A stretch of 64,000 nucleotides of DNA from Enterococcus caccae ATCC BAA-1240 (GTDB taxonomy: Bacteria > Bacillota > Bacilli > Lactobacillales > Enterococcaceae), in assembly GCF_000407145.1 (NCBI RefSeq), contig NZ_KE136473.1, positions 497,827 to 561,826 of the forward strand, given 5' to 3'. The notes beneath the pieces were generated by a model. The model did not search any database. It was not told where the DNA came from and was given only the letters and a program-made list of their open reading frames with translations. A program made the position numbers and the translations under genes. Below, in pieces: positions 18,372 through 26,953 of the stretch (positions are counted from its first letter, which is position 1; each line of letters begins with the position of its first letter).

Positions 18372-20597
18372 CTATGATAAAAACATCCCTGTTACGGAAT
18401 TAGAATCATGGATAGCATCTGTAGGTCTTCCTTCAAAAATCACTTGACCACCCTTTTTTCCAGAGCCAGGGCCAAATTCGACCATCCAGTCTGCTAGACG
18501 TATCAGCTCTAGGTTATGTTCGATTACTAAAAGAGTATTATTATTTTGAAGTAGTTCATCAAACACAGTCAGTAATGATTGGACATCTTTCGTACTTAGA
18601 CCAGTAGTAGGCTCGTCTAAAATAATTCCTTTATTTTTACAGTCAAGATGACAGGCCAATTTTAAGCGTTGTAATTCTCCACCAGAAAGAGTATCTAATG
18701 TTTGTCCCAAGCAGAGGTAGCCTAAACCAATCTTATTGAGCCACAAGAGCTGCTTAGCAATTTTTTGTTGCGTTGAAAAAAAATGACAACTGTCTTCAAC
18801 TGAGAGGGCGAGCAATTCTACAATATTTTTCCCATTATAAGAGTATTGAAGAATGTCTTGGTGATATTTGCTCCCATGACAAGCTTCGCAAGTACTCCGA
18901 ATTGGATCAAGAAAAGCCAATTCTGTTTCGATAAACCCTTTGCCTTTGCAAACGGGACAAGCTCCTTTTCCGTTGAAGCTAAAATAACTAGCTGCAACAT
19001 GATTTTTTTGACTATATAGCTGACGAATCTCACCGAAAAGACCGATTGAAGAGATAATGGTTGAACGACGACTTGCTCGTAACGTTTTTTGAGTGACATA
19101 AAAAATCTCTTCATTATATTGTTCCTGCAACGCTTTTGCAAAAGAACTTTTTCCAGATCCAGCTACTCCTGTAATCGCGATCAACCGTTGTGTTGGAAGT
19201 TGCACAGATACATTCGTAACATTATTTTTTGAAATATTCTCTGCTGTAAAAAAATTAGGCTGTGTGCTTTCCTGTTGCTTTCTAGTCAGCGGTTGTTGTG
19301 CTGCTTGTCGCTTGTTCCACTCTTCAAAATGACTAATACTAATCAGTTCGCCGCCATGAATACCAGCTTTAGGACCTAACTCAAAGACAGTATCTGCTAA
19401 TTGAATGATAGCTGGATCATGATCAATCAATAAAACTGTGTTTCCTTTCTCTTTAATTGCTCGAATTAACTGTCCAATCGCTTGAATATCTTGTGGATGC
19501 AGCCCAACACTAGGCTCATCAAAAATATACATCAAATCTGTAAGGCTACTTCCAACTGAACGAATCAATTTGATTCGTTGAGATTCACCACCAGACAGCG
19601 TTCCTGTTTCTCGAGCTAAATTAAGATAAGCGAGTCCTACCTGACAAAAATGATCCAGCTGGTGTAAGGTGTTGTCCAACATCGGTTGAACCCCTTGTTG
19701 TGATAAACTACGCAAAAAATCTCTTAATTCATCTAACTGCATCTCTAAACATTCACCAAGATGTTTTCCTTTGATCTTGCACGATAATGCTTGCTCATTT
19801 AAACGATATCCTTTGCAAGCAGGACATTTTTCTTGTTTAGTAATACGTTGAACTTCAGGTAAGTAACGTCGATAGCTTTTTGATGGATTTTGGATAAATG
19901 TCTTAGTAATCCTAGGAATCAGCCCTTCGTAGGTTGCAGATTTGTACCATCCAGTTTTTGGAGTTGGTGATTTGAGTTCAGCTGAGTATAGCAAAAGTTT
20001 CATTTCCTCTTGAGTAAAATGTTTCAATGGTTTGTCATTATCAAATAAACCTGAATCTACATAGCGTTTCCAGCGATAACTATTAGGTTCAAATGTCGGA
20101 AAACGAATAGCTCCTTGATTTAATGACCGTTCATAATCAAGCAGCTCAGCTAAATTGAACTTAGTAGCAATGCCTAAACCTTCACATGTTTTACACATAC
20201 CAGCGGGACTATTAAAAGAAAATAAATCAGAATAGCCCATAAAAGGCTGACCAAAGCGTGAGAAAAGCAAACGCAAGGTTGGATTGATATCTGTAGCAGT
20301 TCCTACTGTTGAACGTCGATTATCACCTAAAGCTTTTTGATTGATGATTACAGCAGGTGAAAGATATTCAATCGAATCCACAAGTGGAGCTTCTAAATGT
20401 GGCATGCGATTGCGGATATAGCTAGGATATGTTTCATTCATTTGACGTTGTGCCTCGGCTGCGATTGTATTAAAAACTAATGAAGATTTACCCGATCCAG
20501 ATACACCAACGAAAGCATTGATTTTATTTTTTTCGATAGTGACATCAACATTTTTTAAATTTCGAGTACGTGCTCCATGAATTATGATTTGACTCAT
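18372..20597 (-). CDS. UvrA-like ABC ATPase (excinuclease subunit A paralogue, short form)
   Basis: A 741-residue UvrA-family protein, about 200 residues shorter than housekeeping UvrA. It has two Walker A motifs (FVGVSGSGKSSLVF and ITGVAGSGKSSFAK), two ABC signatures (TLSGGESQRIKL, TLSGGELQRLKL) and zinc-finger cysteine pairs (CKTCEGLG, CPACKGYR, CPVCKGKG, CEACHGSK). The shorter class is linked to drug or antibiotic tolerance in some bacteria; here the role is inferred only. Two ATGs lie two codons apart. AGGAGG touches the first (20603), so the second at 20597 is preferred. Divergent from a WYL regulator that may control it. Confidence 0.88.
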   Translation of the reverse strand: MSQIIIHGARTRNLKNVDVTIEKNKINAFVGVSGSGKSSLVFNTIAAEAQRQMNETYPSYIRNRMPHLEAPLVDSIEYLSPAVIINQKALGDNRRSTVGTATDINPTLRLLFSRFGQPFMGYSDLFSFNSPAGMCKTCEGLGIATKFNLAELLDYERSLNQGAIRFPTFEPNSYRWKRYVDSGLFDNDKPLKHFTQEEMKLLLYSAELKSPTPKTGWYKSATYEGLIPRITKTFIQNPSKSYRRYLPEVQRITKQEKCPACKGYRLNEQALSCKIKGKHLGECLEMQLDELRDFLRSLSQQGVQPMLDNTLHQLDHFCQVGLAYLNLARETGTLSGGESQRIKLIRSVGSSLTDLMYIFDEPSVGLHPQDIQAIGQLIRAIKEKGNTVLLIDHDPAIIQLADTVFELGPKAGIHGGELISISHFEEWNKRQAAQQPLTRKQQESTQPNFFTAENISKNNVTNVSVQLPTQRLIAITGVAGSGKSSFAKALQEQYNEEIFYVTQKTLRASRRSTIISSIGLFGEIRQLYSQKNHVAASYFSFNGKGACPVCKGKGFIETELAFLDPIRSTCEACHGSKYHQDILQYSYNGKNIVELLALSVEDSCHFFSTQQKIAKQLLWLNKIGLGYLCLGQTLDTLSGGELQRLKLACHLDCKNKGIILDEPTTGLSTKDVQSLLTVFDELLQNNNTLLVIEHNLELIRLADWMVEFGPGSGKKGGQVIFEGRPTDAIHDSNSVTGMFLS

Positions 20598-20635
20598 GAT
20601 CATTCCTCCTTTATCTTAAGTATAGCGATTAAATA

Positions 20636-20650
20636 TGACAAGATTTGTCA
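20636..20650. promoter_or_regulatory. Palindromic operator candidate between uvrA-like and WYL genes
   Basis: TGACAA-GAT-TTGTCA is a perfect 6-bp inverted repeat in a 67-bp divergent intergenic region, well placed for the WYL regulator to control itself and the UvrA-like gene. Confidence 0.45.
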
Positions 20651-20670
20651 GTTTATAGAAAGAAGTGAGA

Positions 20671-21606
20671 ATGATCAAAAAAGAAAAGCTCCTTTACGAT
20701 ATGCTTTGGTATGTTCAAAATAAGCAAGAATTTACAGCTCAAGAATTGGCAGATGAATTTCAATTGTCTGTGCGTAGTATTTATCGATATATCTCAGATT
20801 TAGCAGACTTAGGTTTGTATATTGAATCAAAAAAAGGGCGTAATGGTGGTTTTGTTGTATTACCTAATCAAGTCTTGCCACCGGTTTTGTTTACTGAGGC
20901 AGAACTATTTTCACTGTATTTTGCCATTCAGTCGCTGACAAGTTATGAAGATTTTCCGTTTAAGGTCAACACGATTACAGCCAAAGAAAAATTATTGGAA
21001 GTCGTGTCAAAAGAAGTGAGACAAAAGCTTCTTCAACTATCTGATCATTTTCAAATTTCTGTACCAAAGCAGGCCGTTTCAGCTCTCTACTTAAATCAGT
21101 TGATTACAGCATGCTTAGACCATAAGGTACTCACTATAGGGTATCAATCAGTAAAAAAAGTTTCACAAAAAAGCGTGGAGCCAATTGGTATATATACTAG
21201 CAATGGCTTTTGGTATTTGTTTGCAATAGATCAAGCAATTCAAGAAACACGACATTTTAGAGTCGATCGAATCCAACAATTGAGTATAAGCAGCCAAACA
21301 TTCGATGCTTCGATTACATTGAAACAAATTGAGGCTGAATACAAACCCAAAGAACCAGTAGAACTTTTTGCTTATTTGACTGAATCTGGTGAGAAGCAAT
21401 GTTTAGAAAATCGTTATTTACACAAAGGCGTTCAGAAAAATGAAAAAGGTCAAGCAGAATTATCAATGCTGATCGATAAGTCGGATATTGTGTATACTGT
21501 GGATTTTTTTCTATTGTTGGGAAAAGAAGCGCACGTGACAGCGCCAAAGGATTTAGTGAAATTATTAAAAGAAAAAGTAAAAGAATTAGGAAAGAAGTAT
21601 TTGTAA
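20671..21606 (+). CDS. HTH/WYL domain transcriptional regulator (YafY/DeoR-like)
   Basis: A 311-residue regulator. The N-terminal HTH_11 winged helix covers about residues 1-65 (FTAQELADEFQLSVRSIYRYI). A WYL domain occupies roughly 140-220 (TIGYQSVKKVSQKSVEPIGIYTS, then WYLFAIDQ, HFRVDRIQQL), the ligand-sensing part in this family. The C-terminal WCX extension is present. The start is set at ATG 20671; GTG 20665 is also possible, and both have a weak ribosome binding site. It is divergent from the UvrA-like ATPase across a palindrome. Confidence 0.88.
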   Translation: MIKKEKLLYDMLWYVQNKQEFTAQELADEFQLSVRSIYRYISDLADLGLYIESKKGRNGGFVVLPNQVLPPVLFTEAELFSLYFAIQSLTSYEDFPFKVNTITAKEKLLEVVSKEVRQKLLQLSDHFQISVPKQAVSALYLNQLITACLDHKVLTIGYQSVKKVSQKSVEPIGIYTSNGFWYLFAIDQAIQETRHFRVDRIQQLSISSQTFDASITLKQIEAEYKPKEPVELFAYLTESGEKQCLENRYLHKGVQKNEKGQAELSMLIDKSDIVYTVDFFLLLGKEAHVTAPKDLVKLLKEKVKELGKKYL

Positions 21607-21766
21607 AAAAAACAGATAGACGGCTAAATAAATACAACGAACTTTAACAGTTAAAAGTTGTAACACATGTAACACGCGTTTGGAAGAAAGGGCTTCCAAT
21701 GCAATAGGGAAAAGCGAATCGTTTGTATACTATTGTTGATATAATAAATTGAAAGGAGCGGTAGCC

Positions 21767-22157
21767 ATGAAAAATTTTATAAGAACCTTAGCACAAAGGC
21801 ATTTATTAACATATAGTGCTTTTTTTGCTCTATATTTGTATTTAAGTTATTCACTGGAGCGTACACCATCGGCACTAATGTATTTTATTTTTGCCTATAT
21901 TTTTTTATTTATTCTTAAGTCAACATATGAGCAAAAACGTGAGGCTAGAATAACGGGAAAAAAGAAACAAATCCACTTTTATCTATTCCGTCCATTATGG
22001 AATCAAAGAAAATGGACAATGTTTTTCTGAGTCTCATTATTTTATCCCTAAACGTATTGGTCATGGAATTGAAATCAACATGTATAATATCTGGGGATTT
22101 TTTCCGCTATTTACTATAGGGTCATTATTTTTATTCTTAGATTTTTGGATACACTGA
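21767..22157 (+). pseudogene. Small membrane protein gene with frameshift at a T run
   Basis: The intact start (AAAGGAG, ATG 21767) gives 87 residues with two membrane helices (about residues 16-34 and 39-56) and stops at 22030. Directly after ATGTTTTTC the next frame continues without interruption as SESHYFIPKRIGHGIEINMY, then a third helix (WGFFPLFTIGSLFLFLDFW) to a stop at 22157. Total length is one base more than a multiple of three, so one extra T in a five-T run explains it. The restored product would be about 129 residues, resembling DUF5808-type proteins (PKRIG motif). It could also be phase-variable or a sequencing error. Confidence 0.6.
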
Positions 22158-22409
22158 TTTTAACACTTAGAAAGTGTATTCTTTGCGCTAAATAACGAGG
22201 ATCTTGCTTAATCAGTGTTCTTTTCATTATTAGAATCATCTCCTTTTCAAGGTGTTTTGATTAATGTTCGATTCATTATTTTCTCATTTTATTCTTCTTT
22301 TTTGCTGGGTAATATATTATACTAAACTAATAGTAAGTATTTAAGCGGTAAAATAGGATATTTTTTACCCATTGTGCTCTGTTCTAATTTCATCCATTTC
22401 TAAGTACTA
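22158..22409. other. Non-coding spacer upstream of the MFS leader
   Basis: AT-rich spacer with no credible reading frame. It probably contains the promoter of the MFS gene; TAATATATTATACT near 22310 offers a possible -10, but no good -35 was identified. Confidence 0.3.
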
Positions 22410-22515
22410 GAATGCTATGGATTGAAGGCCTTCGAAAAAAATGAAATCTGTATGTGACAAAAAACGTCACAATCATATTTTCCTATTTTTCACTGGAGCC
22501 TAAGAGAGCCCATTC
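22410..22515 (+). repeat. Leader hairpin, copy A (5' UTR of the MFS gene)
   Basis: An approximately 105-nt imperfect hairpin. The outer arms are GAATG and CATTC. Inner arms GGCCTTCGAAAAAAATGAAA and ATTTTCCTATTTTTC pair, and GTGAC-AAAAAAC-GTCAC forms the apex. It ends 14 nt before AAGGAGG of the next gene. The 3' arm and the following CCGCTTTTAATTTAAGGAGG are shared with the hairpins at 23752 and 39364. Confidence 0.65.
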
Positions 22516-22538
22516 CGCTTTTAATTTAAGGAGGATTT

Positions 22539-23738
22539 ATGGAAAAAAAAGAAACAAAGAATACTGGGTTATTGTTAGTTGCATTATTTTTAGGTTATAC
22601 CATGGTTTACATTGATAAGCTTTCAGTTGGGTATTCATTGATTCCGATATCAACTGAATTTGGTTTAGATCCAGCTGCAAAAGGAATGATCATGAGTGCC
22701 TTTTTCCTAGGATATGCGATTATGCAAATTCCAATGGGATTGGTGATCAATAAAGTAGGGTCACGTATTGTCTTGATCGGGTCTGTTTTAGGGATGGGGC
22801 TATTTTCCTTCTTATTTGGATTTGGGACCTCATTGATCATGTTTATGTCGTTACGTTTTTTAACAGGATTATTGGCTCATTCAGGCTATGCTTCTTCTGC
22901 AAGTAAAGAAGTCACTATGAATTTTCCACCAGAAAAACGGACATTTGCTCAAGGAATTTTGCTATCATCTTCTGGTGTAGCTGGATTTATCGGACCGTTA
23001 GCGTTGTCGCCGATCATTACCAATGCTGGGTGGAAAAATGCGTACCTTATTTTAACGGCTTTAGCTGTTGTGATTGCTATTTTTCTGATTATTGCGATTC
23101 CTAGAAATGAAAAAACAAAAGAACAAGCTGATGCGGTTGCAACCAAAACAGATAAAATCTCCATTTTGGTGATTTGGTCCGATATTCGAGTTTGGATATT
23201 ATTTTTGAGTTCATTTTTCATCAACTGTTTGTTATATGGACTTTCAAGTTGGGTACCTAGCTTTTTGACGGGAGAACGAGGCTTAGATTTAAATGGTGCA
23301 GCTGTGATCAGCAGTGTGGGTGGTTTATTCATGCTAATCGGTTCAATTGGCGGCAGCTATGTCGTAGGACGTTTTTTCCAGCATAAAGAAAAAGCAATCG
23401 TTGCAATCACCGCTGTTTTAGGAGCAATCTCAGCATTCGGCTCATACTATATTGGCAATCTAGTTTTATTATCAATTGTTATGGGCTTAGCGAATTTCTT
23501 TTTAATCATTTCGTTCGTTACAATGATGAGTATCCCATTGAGAATTTTTGAAGGAGCTAAATTTGCTCCAAGTTACGGAACATTAGCTACGGGAGGGATT
23601 TTAGGCGGATTTGTTTCACCAACACTTATCGGAAAATTAGTGGAACTGTCAAATGGCCAATATATTTCAACATTTATTTTCTTTTTGGTTGTTGGATTAT
23701 TGACTGCAGTGACGATTATGTTTATTAAACAAAAATAG
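22539..23738 (+). CDS. MFS transporter (anion:cation symporter-like)
   Basis: A 399-residue carrier with twelve hydrophobic segments. Motif A-like GLVINKVGSRIVLIG follows TM2, and the N-terminal pattern NTGLLLVALFLGYTMVYIDKL with FGLDPAAKGMIMSAFFLGYA resembles the ACS subfamily, which imports organic anions. No signal peptide. AAGGAGG precedes the ATG. It lies 145 bp upstream of an M20 amidohydrolase; both genes carry the same type of leader hairpin, so import and hydrolysis of an acylated amino acid or peptide-like substrate is a plausible joint job (inferred). Confidence 0.9.
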   Translation: MEKKETKNTGLLLVALFLGYTMVYIDKLSVGYSLIPISTEFGLDPAAKGMIMSAFFLGYAIMQIPMGLVINKVGSRIVLIGSVLGMGLFSFLFGFGTSLIMFMSLRFLTGLLAHSGYASSASKEVTMNFPPEKRTFAQGILLSSSGVAGFIGPLALSPIITNAGWKNAYLILTALAVVIAIFLIIAIPRNEKTKEQADAVATKTDKISILVIWSDIRVWILFLSSFFINCLLYGLSSWVPSFLTGERGLDLNGAAVISSVGGLFMLIGSIGGSYVVGRFFQHKEKAIVAITAVLGAISAFGSYYIGNLVLLSIVMGLANFFLIISFVTMMSIPLRIFEGAKFAPSYGTLATGGILGGFVSPTLIGKLVELSNGQYISTFIFFLVVGLLTAVTIMFIKQK

Positions 23739-23751
23739 GCGATTTTAATAG

Positions 23752-23855
23752 CATAGGATAACTTTTCGGAGAAGATAGCAATCGACTGTGGCAAAAAGTA
23801 TCATAGTCAGTATTTACTAATTTCCTATTTCTCTACGAAGTTGAACAAGCCTACT
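23752..23855 (+). repeat. Leader hairpin, copy B (5' UTR of the amidohydrolase gene)
   Basis: An approximately 104-nt imperfect hairpin. ATAGGATAACTTTTCGGAG pairs with CTACGAAGTTGAACAAGCCT in part, AGATAGCAAT with ATTTCCTATTT, and GACTGTG with CATAGTC at the apex. It ends about 15 nt before AAGGAGG. Same architecture and same 3' tail as copy A, although the loop sequences differ. Confidence 0.65.
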
Positions 23856-23882
23856 ACATTTTTAAAATAAGGAGGAGCTTAA

Positions 23883-25052
23883 ATGACAAACATTCAAGAA
23901 AAAATGCCCCAAAAGGATATGGTGAAATGGAGAAGACACTTACATCGTCATCCAGAATTGTCTTTTCATGAAGTCGAAACGGCGAAATATATTCAAAAAG
24001 TGTTAGCCGATTTTCCTAATTTAGAAGTCAGCTCATTAACTGAGAATAGTGTGATCGCTACCTTAAAGGGAAACAAACCCGGAAAAACGATCGCTTTAAG
24101 AGCAGATATTGATGCATTGCCGATCATGGAAGAAGCAGACGTGGACTTTCCTTCTGAAAATCCTGGGGTGATGCATGCATGTGGGCATGACACACATACT
24201 GCGATGTTATTAGGTGCTATCAAAGTATTGAGTGAGATGCAAGATAAAATAGTTGGCACAGTAAAATTTATTTTTCAACCAGCCGAAGAAGAACCACCAG
24301 GCGGTGCAAAATTGTTAGTTGAAGCAGGTGTGATGGACGATGTGGATATGGTTTTTGGGTTGCATATTGCACCGAATATTCCAGTTGGGATGGTTGGAAC
24401 CAGAAAAGGACCAGCTAGTGCAGCTTCTGATGTCTTTACATTAAAAATTCAAGGAAAAGGTTCGCATGGATCAACGCCAGATCTATCTATTGACCCAATC
24501 ATGATCGGGGTAGAAATTATCAATAATTTGAATAATATTGTTTCAAGGAATATTAGTCCTTTTGATAATGCGGTAATTTCGATCGGTGAGTTCAACGCTG
24601 GAAAAACAGCGAATGTGATTCCTGATACAGCCCAAATCCAAGGGACTGTTCGTACGAATAATAAAGAAGTTCGTCTGTTTATCAAAAAACGAATTGAGGG
24701 AATCATTGAAGGAATCTGTAAGATGTACGATGCGACTTATGACCTAGACTACTTACTAGGTTATAGTGAGGTCAATAATGATAGTGATGCAACAGATTTA
24801 GTAATAGCAGCGGCTGAAAAAGTTGTCGGTAAAGAAAGAATGTTTGAAGCACCCAAAATGATGGGAGGCGAAGATTTCTCTGCCTATACAGATGTTAAAC
24901 CAGGATCCTTCTTTATTTTAGGTGGCGGAACAGCAGCACAAGGATGTGGGTATATGAATCATCATCCGAAATTTAAAATCATGGAAGAATGTTTCCCAAT
25001 AGGATCTGGTATGCATGCACAGATTATTTTGGACATTTTAGGACAAGCTTAA
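23883..25052 (+). CDS. M20 family amidohydrolase / N-acyl amino acid deacylase
   Basis: A 389-residue cytoplasmic zinc-dependent hydrolase. The N-terminus WRRHLHRHPELSFHE is the family signature. Metal ligands lie in VMHACGHDTH and FQPAEEEPPGG, and a further His in GLHIAPNIP. The dimerisation domain has KGSHGSTP. Members cleave N-acetyl or hippurate-type amides. The substrate is not predictable, but the upstream MFS carrier probably delivers it. AAGGAGGAG precedes the ATG, directly after the leader hairpin. Confidence 0.92.
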   Translation: MTNIQEKMPQKDMVKWRRHLHRHPELSFHEVETAKYIQKVLADFPNLEVSSLTENSVIATLKGNKPGKTIALRADIDALPIMEEADVDFPSENPGVMHACGHDTHTAMLLGAIKVLSEMQDKIVGTVKFIFQPAEEEPPGGAKLLVEAGVMDDVDMVFGLHIAPNIPVGMVGTRKGPASAASDVFTLKIQGKGSHGSTPDLSIDPIMIGVEIINNLNNIVSRNISPFDNAVISIGEFNAGKTANVIPDTAQIQGTVRTNNKEVRLFIKKRIEGIIEGICKMYDATYDLDYLLGYSEVNNDSDATDLVIAAAEKVVGKERMFEAPKMMGGEDFSAYTDVKPGSFFILGGGTAAQGCGYMNHHPKFKIMEECFPIGSGMHAQIILDILGQA

Positions 25053-25057
25053 AAAGA

Positions 25058-25094
25058 AAAAAGAACTTTAGCATGATTGTTAAAGTTCTTTTTA
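25058..25094. terminator. Terminator after the amidohydrolase
   Basis: AAAAAGAACTTTA pairs with TAAAGTTCTTTTT around a 10-nt loop. Confidence 0.8.
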
Positions 25095-25157
25095 GTCCAA
25101 AAAAACTGGTATTTACTTGGAAAATTTGGCAAAATAGGAGAAAAGAAGGTGAAAAGG

Positions 25158-25451
25158 ATGTTAGAGTTGATTATGATCCTGATGTTTATACTCTGCGGGA
25201 TTCAACTTTGGCGAGGGAAATGGCTATGGTTGATTGCTGGTTATAATACTGCAACAAAACAAGAAAAAGCAAAATTAAATGGAAAAATGTTAGGGAAAGC
25301 TGTAAGTGGACTGCTGTTTATTTCTGCAATATCGATAGGCTTAACGAGTTTCTTTCCAGAAATAAAGCTAGTGACTATCGTAGGAATCATCGTACTAGTG
25401 GGTATGATGATTGCTTACGTGAATACTTCACCAAAATTCAGGCAAAAATAA
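25158..25451 (+). CDS. DUF3784 domain small membrane protein
   Basis: A 97-residue protein starting MLELIMILMFILCGIQLWRG. There are three hydrophobic helices. The DUF3784 pattern WLIAGYNTATKQEKAKLNGK follows the first, with GKAVSGLLF next. Function unknown. The frame is open back to 25077, but only ATG 25158 has an AAGGTG at proper spacing. Just 9 bp separate it from the next small gene, so they form an operon. Confidence 0.82.
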   Translation: MLELIMILMFILCGIQLWRGKWLWLIAGYNTATKQEKAKLNGKMLGKAVSGLLFISAISIGLTSFFPEIKLVTIVGIIVLVGMMIAYVNTSPKFRQK

Positions 25452-25460
25452 GGAGTTGAA

Positions 25461-25724
25461 ATGATATTGTTTATCATCATTATTGCGATAGGACTATTCT
25501 TTTTTCTAGTGCTACGAATAGATAAAAATAAAAACAAACAAAACAACCCTTTACCACAGAAAAGGAACGTCAAAAAAACACAGTCGCTAGATCAAAAAAT
25601 CAAATTAGAGAAAGTGGAAGGCATACGCCAAGTGACTTCGGTAATCACCTGCGTAGAAAAACAAAAAGTGAATCAATTAATTGCTGTGATAAATAACTTG
25701 AAGGAAACGAAAGTAAATCCCTAA
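25461..25724 (+). CDS. Hypothetical single-pass membrane protein
   Basis: An 87-residue protein with an N-terminal membrane helix (residues 2-19, ILFIIIIAIGLFFFLVL) and a basic, Asn/Lys/Gln-rich cytoplasmic part (VKKTQSLDQKIKLEKVEGIR). AAGGAG lies 6 nt before the ATG. It follows the DUF3784 gene closely. I do not recognise a family. Confidence 0.7.
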   Translation: MILFIIIIAIGLFFFLVLRIDKNKNKQNNPLPQKRNVKKTQSLDQKIKLEKVEGIRQVTSVITCVEKQKVNQLIAVINNLKETKVNP

Positions 25725-25787
25725 GTTTTAATTATAAGCAAATGAAAGATATAATGGTATACAATCATACAAAAAGGTGGGAGAAAA

Positions 25788-26144
25788 ATGGAGGCAAAAA
25801 AGCCAAAAATATTTACTATGTCTTTTGCTAGTGTTTACCCGTTATATATTAAAAAAGTAGAGAAAAAAGGTCGTACAAAGCCAGAAGTTGATGAAATCAT
25901 TTTCTGGCTAACAGGTTATGACCAAGCTGGATTACAAAAACAAATAGAGAATCAAGTCGATTTTGAAACTTTTTTTGCAGAAGCCCCGAAAATAAATCCT
26001 AATGTCTCATTAATCAAAGGTCTAATTTGTGGCTATCGTGTAGAAGAGATAGAGGATGAACTAATGCAGAAAATTCGTTATATGGACAAACTAATTGACG
26101 AATTGGCTAAAGGGAAAAAAATGGAAAAGATCTTGAGAAAATAA
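25788..26144 (+). CDS. DUF2200 family protein
   Basis: A 118-residue soluble protein with the DUF2200 core: [20 protein letters not shown], then [10 protein letters not shown] and [16 protein letters not shown], ending in a basic tail [11 protein letters not shown]. Members are conserved, uncharacterised and of this length. GGTGGGAG precedes the ATG. A terminator follows. Confidence 0.88.
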   Translation: MEAKKPKIFTMSFASVYPLYIKKVEKKGRTKPEVDEIIFWLTGYDQAGLQKQIENQVDFETFFAEAPKINPNVSLIKGLICGYRVEEIEDELMQKIRYMDKLIDELAKGKKMEKILRK

Positions 26145-26160
26145 CGAATTGTTAAGGAAT

Positions 26161-26222
26161 AAAAGCGGTCTATCAGAGTATGACTAGTCATTGTCTAGTT
26201 TGAAATGATATGACCGTTTTTT
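26161..26222 (+). terminator. Terminator after the DUF2200 gene
   Basis: AAAAGCGGTC and GACCGTTTTTT form the base of a longer imperfect stem (inner arms TATCA and TGATA), followed by TTGTTTT. Confidence 0.75.
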
Positions 26223-26442
26223 GTTTTCACCATAGATAATTGAATTTCCTTATTGATATCAATACATTACATAATCAAAGTTGTTATCTTATTTCAAATT
26301 TTCGTTAAGTGAAAAAAAGATGACAAATAATAACGGTAAATACTCAAAAAATCATGAATAGAACATGATGTAACATCAAAATTGCTTTTTAAATCTGCCC
26401 TAATATGTGATATTTAAGATAACACAAACGGGAGGGACAGCC
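26223..26442. other. AT-rich leader region before a small peptide ORF
   Basis: About 220 bases with no gene. Short palindromes are seen (TTGATATCAA near 26253) and repeated ACATGATGTAACATC-like sequence near 26360-26385. This may be regulatory DNA for the small peptide. Confidence 0.3.
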
Positions 26443-26550
26443 ATGAAGAACTATTTTGTTTACGATTGTTGGGGAATTCGCTTCTTTGATGAAGAAAGTT
26501 CCTCAACAAAGGGAATGGTGGAGGTAGCGACAAGCGTATTCGTTACGTAG
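26443..26550 (+). CDS. Small peptide ORF, 35 aa, with a strong ribosome binding site
   Basis: The ORF starts MKNYFVYDCWGIRFFDEES and ends VEVATSVFVT. GGGAGGG lies 7 nt before ATG 26443, an unusually good site for such a short frame. The sequence has no signal peptide, one Cys, and clustered aromatics. The stop is followed at once by a hairpin and then an HTH regulator gene. A signalling or precursor peptide paired with the regulator is one possibility, but no family was recognised. Confidence 0.5.
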   Translation: MKNYFVYDCWGIRFFDEESSSTKGMVEVATSVFVT

Positions 26551-26592
26551 TTTTTTATGTGAAGTGATTTTATCACTGTACATATAAAAAAC
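26550..26592. terminator. Hairpin between the peptide ORF and the HTH gene
   Basis: GTTTTTTATGT and ACATATAAAAAAC pair, with AGTGAT-TTT-ATCACT at the apex. It could attenuate readthrough from the peptide into the regulator. Confidence 0.6.
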
Positions 26593-26616
26593 ACTTTGAA
26601 GGTAGGAAGACACAGT

Positions 26617-26850
26617 ATGGAAATTGGAAAATTGTTAAAAATCCGCAGAGAACAGAAAAAATTAACGCAGCAACAAGTAGCTACTAAATTTCATGTCACA
26701 AGACAAACAGTTTCACGTTGGGAAAATGAAAAATCTTATCCTAATATTGATACATTAGTTGAACTCAGTTTTTTCTTTGACTTTTCATTAGATTAAATTT
26801 TAAAAAGAGATGATGTAATAGTGAGTGAGGAGAACAAAAAGGATGAGTAG
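26617..26850 (+). pseudogene. XRE-type HTH regulator with an in-frame nonsense codon
   Basis: The HTH_3 domain is complete (IGKLLKIRREQKKLTQQQVA, then VTRQTVSRWENEKSYPN). The frame stops with TAA at 26794-26796 after FFDFSLD. The same frame then continues ILKRDDVIVSEENKKDE to TAG at 26848-26850, which is how intact relatives end (SLDQILKG-like). A CAA to TAA change explains this. The truncated 59-residue form keeps the whole DNA-binding domain and may still work. Confidence 0.6.
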
Positions 26851-26891
26851 CTCTAGCAGAGGAAAATATAACTAAAGTTAAACGAATTGAG

Positions 26892-26939
26892 AAAAGAACC
26901 AGCATGTAAGATTCATAAATCTTATCTGCTGGTTCTTTT
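26892..26939. terminator. Bidirectional terminator between the HTH gene and galE
   Basis: AAAAGAACCAGCA pairs with TGCTGGTTCTTTT; an inner AAGAT/ATCTT stem extends it. Confidence 0.88.
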
Positions 26940-26953
26940 CAATTTAACATCAG

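Noticed and set aside
22410-23880. T-box or known riboswitch in the MFS and amidohydrolase leaders
   Set aside because: No T-box GGTGGTACC-type sequence and no recognised riboswitch core; described as an unnamed hairpin family instead.
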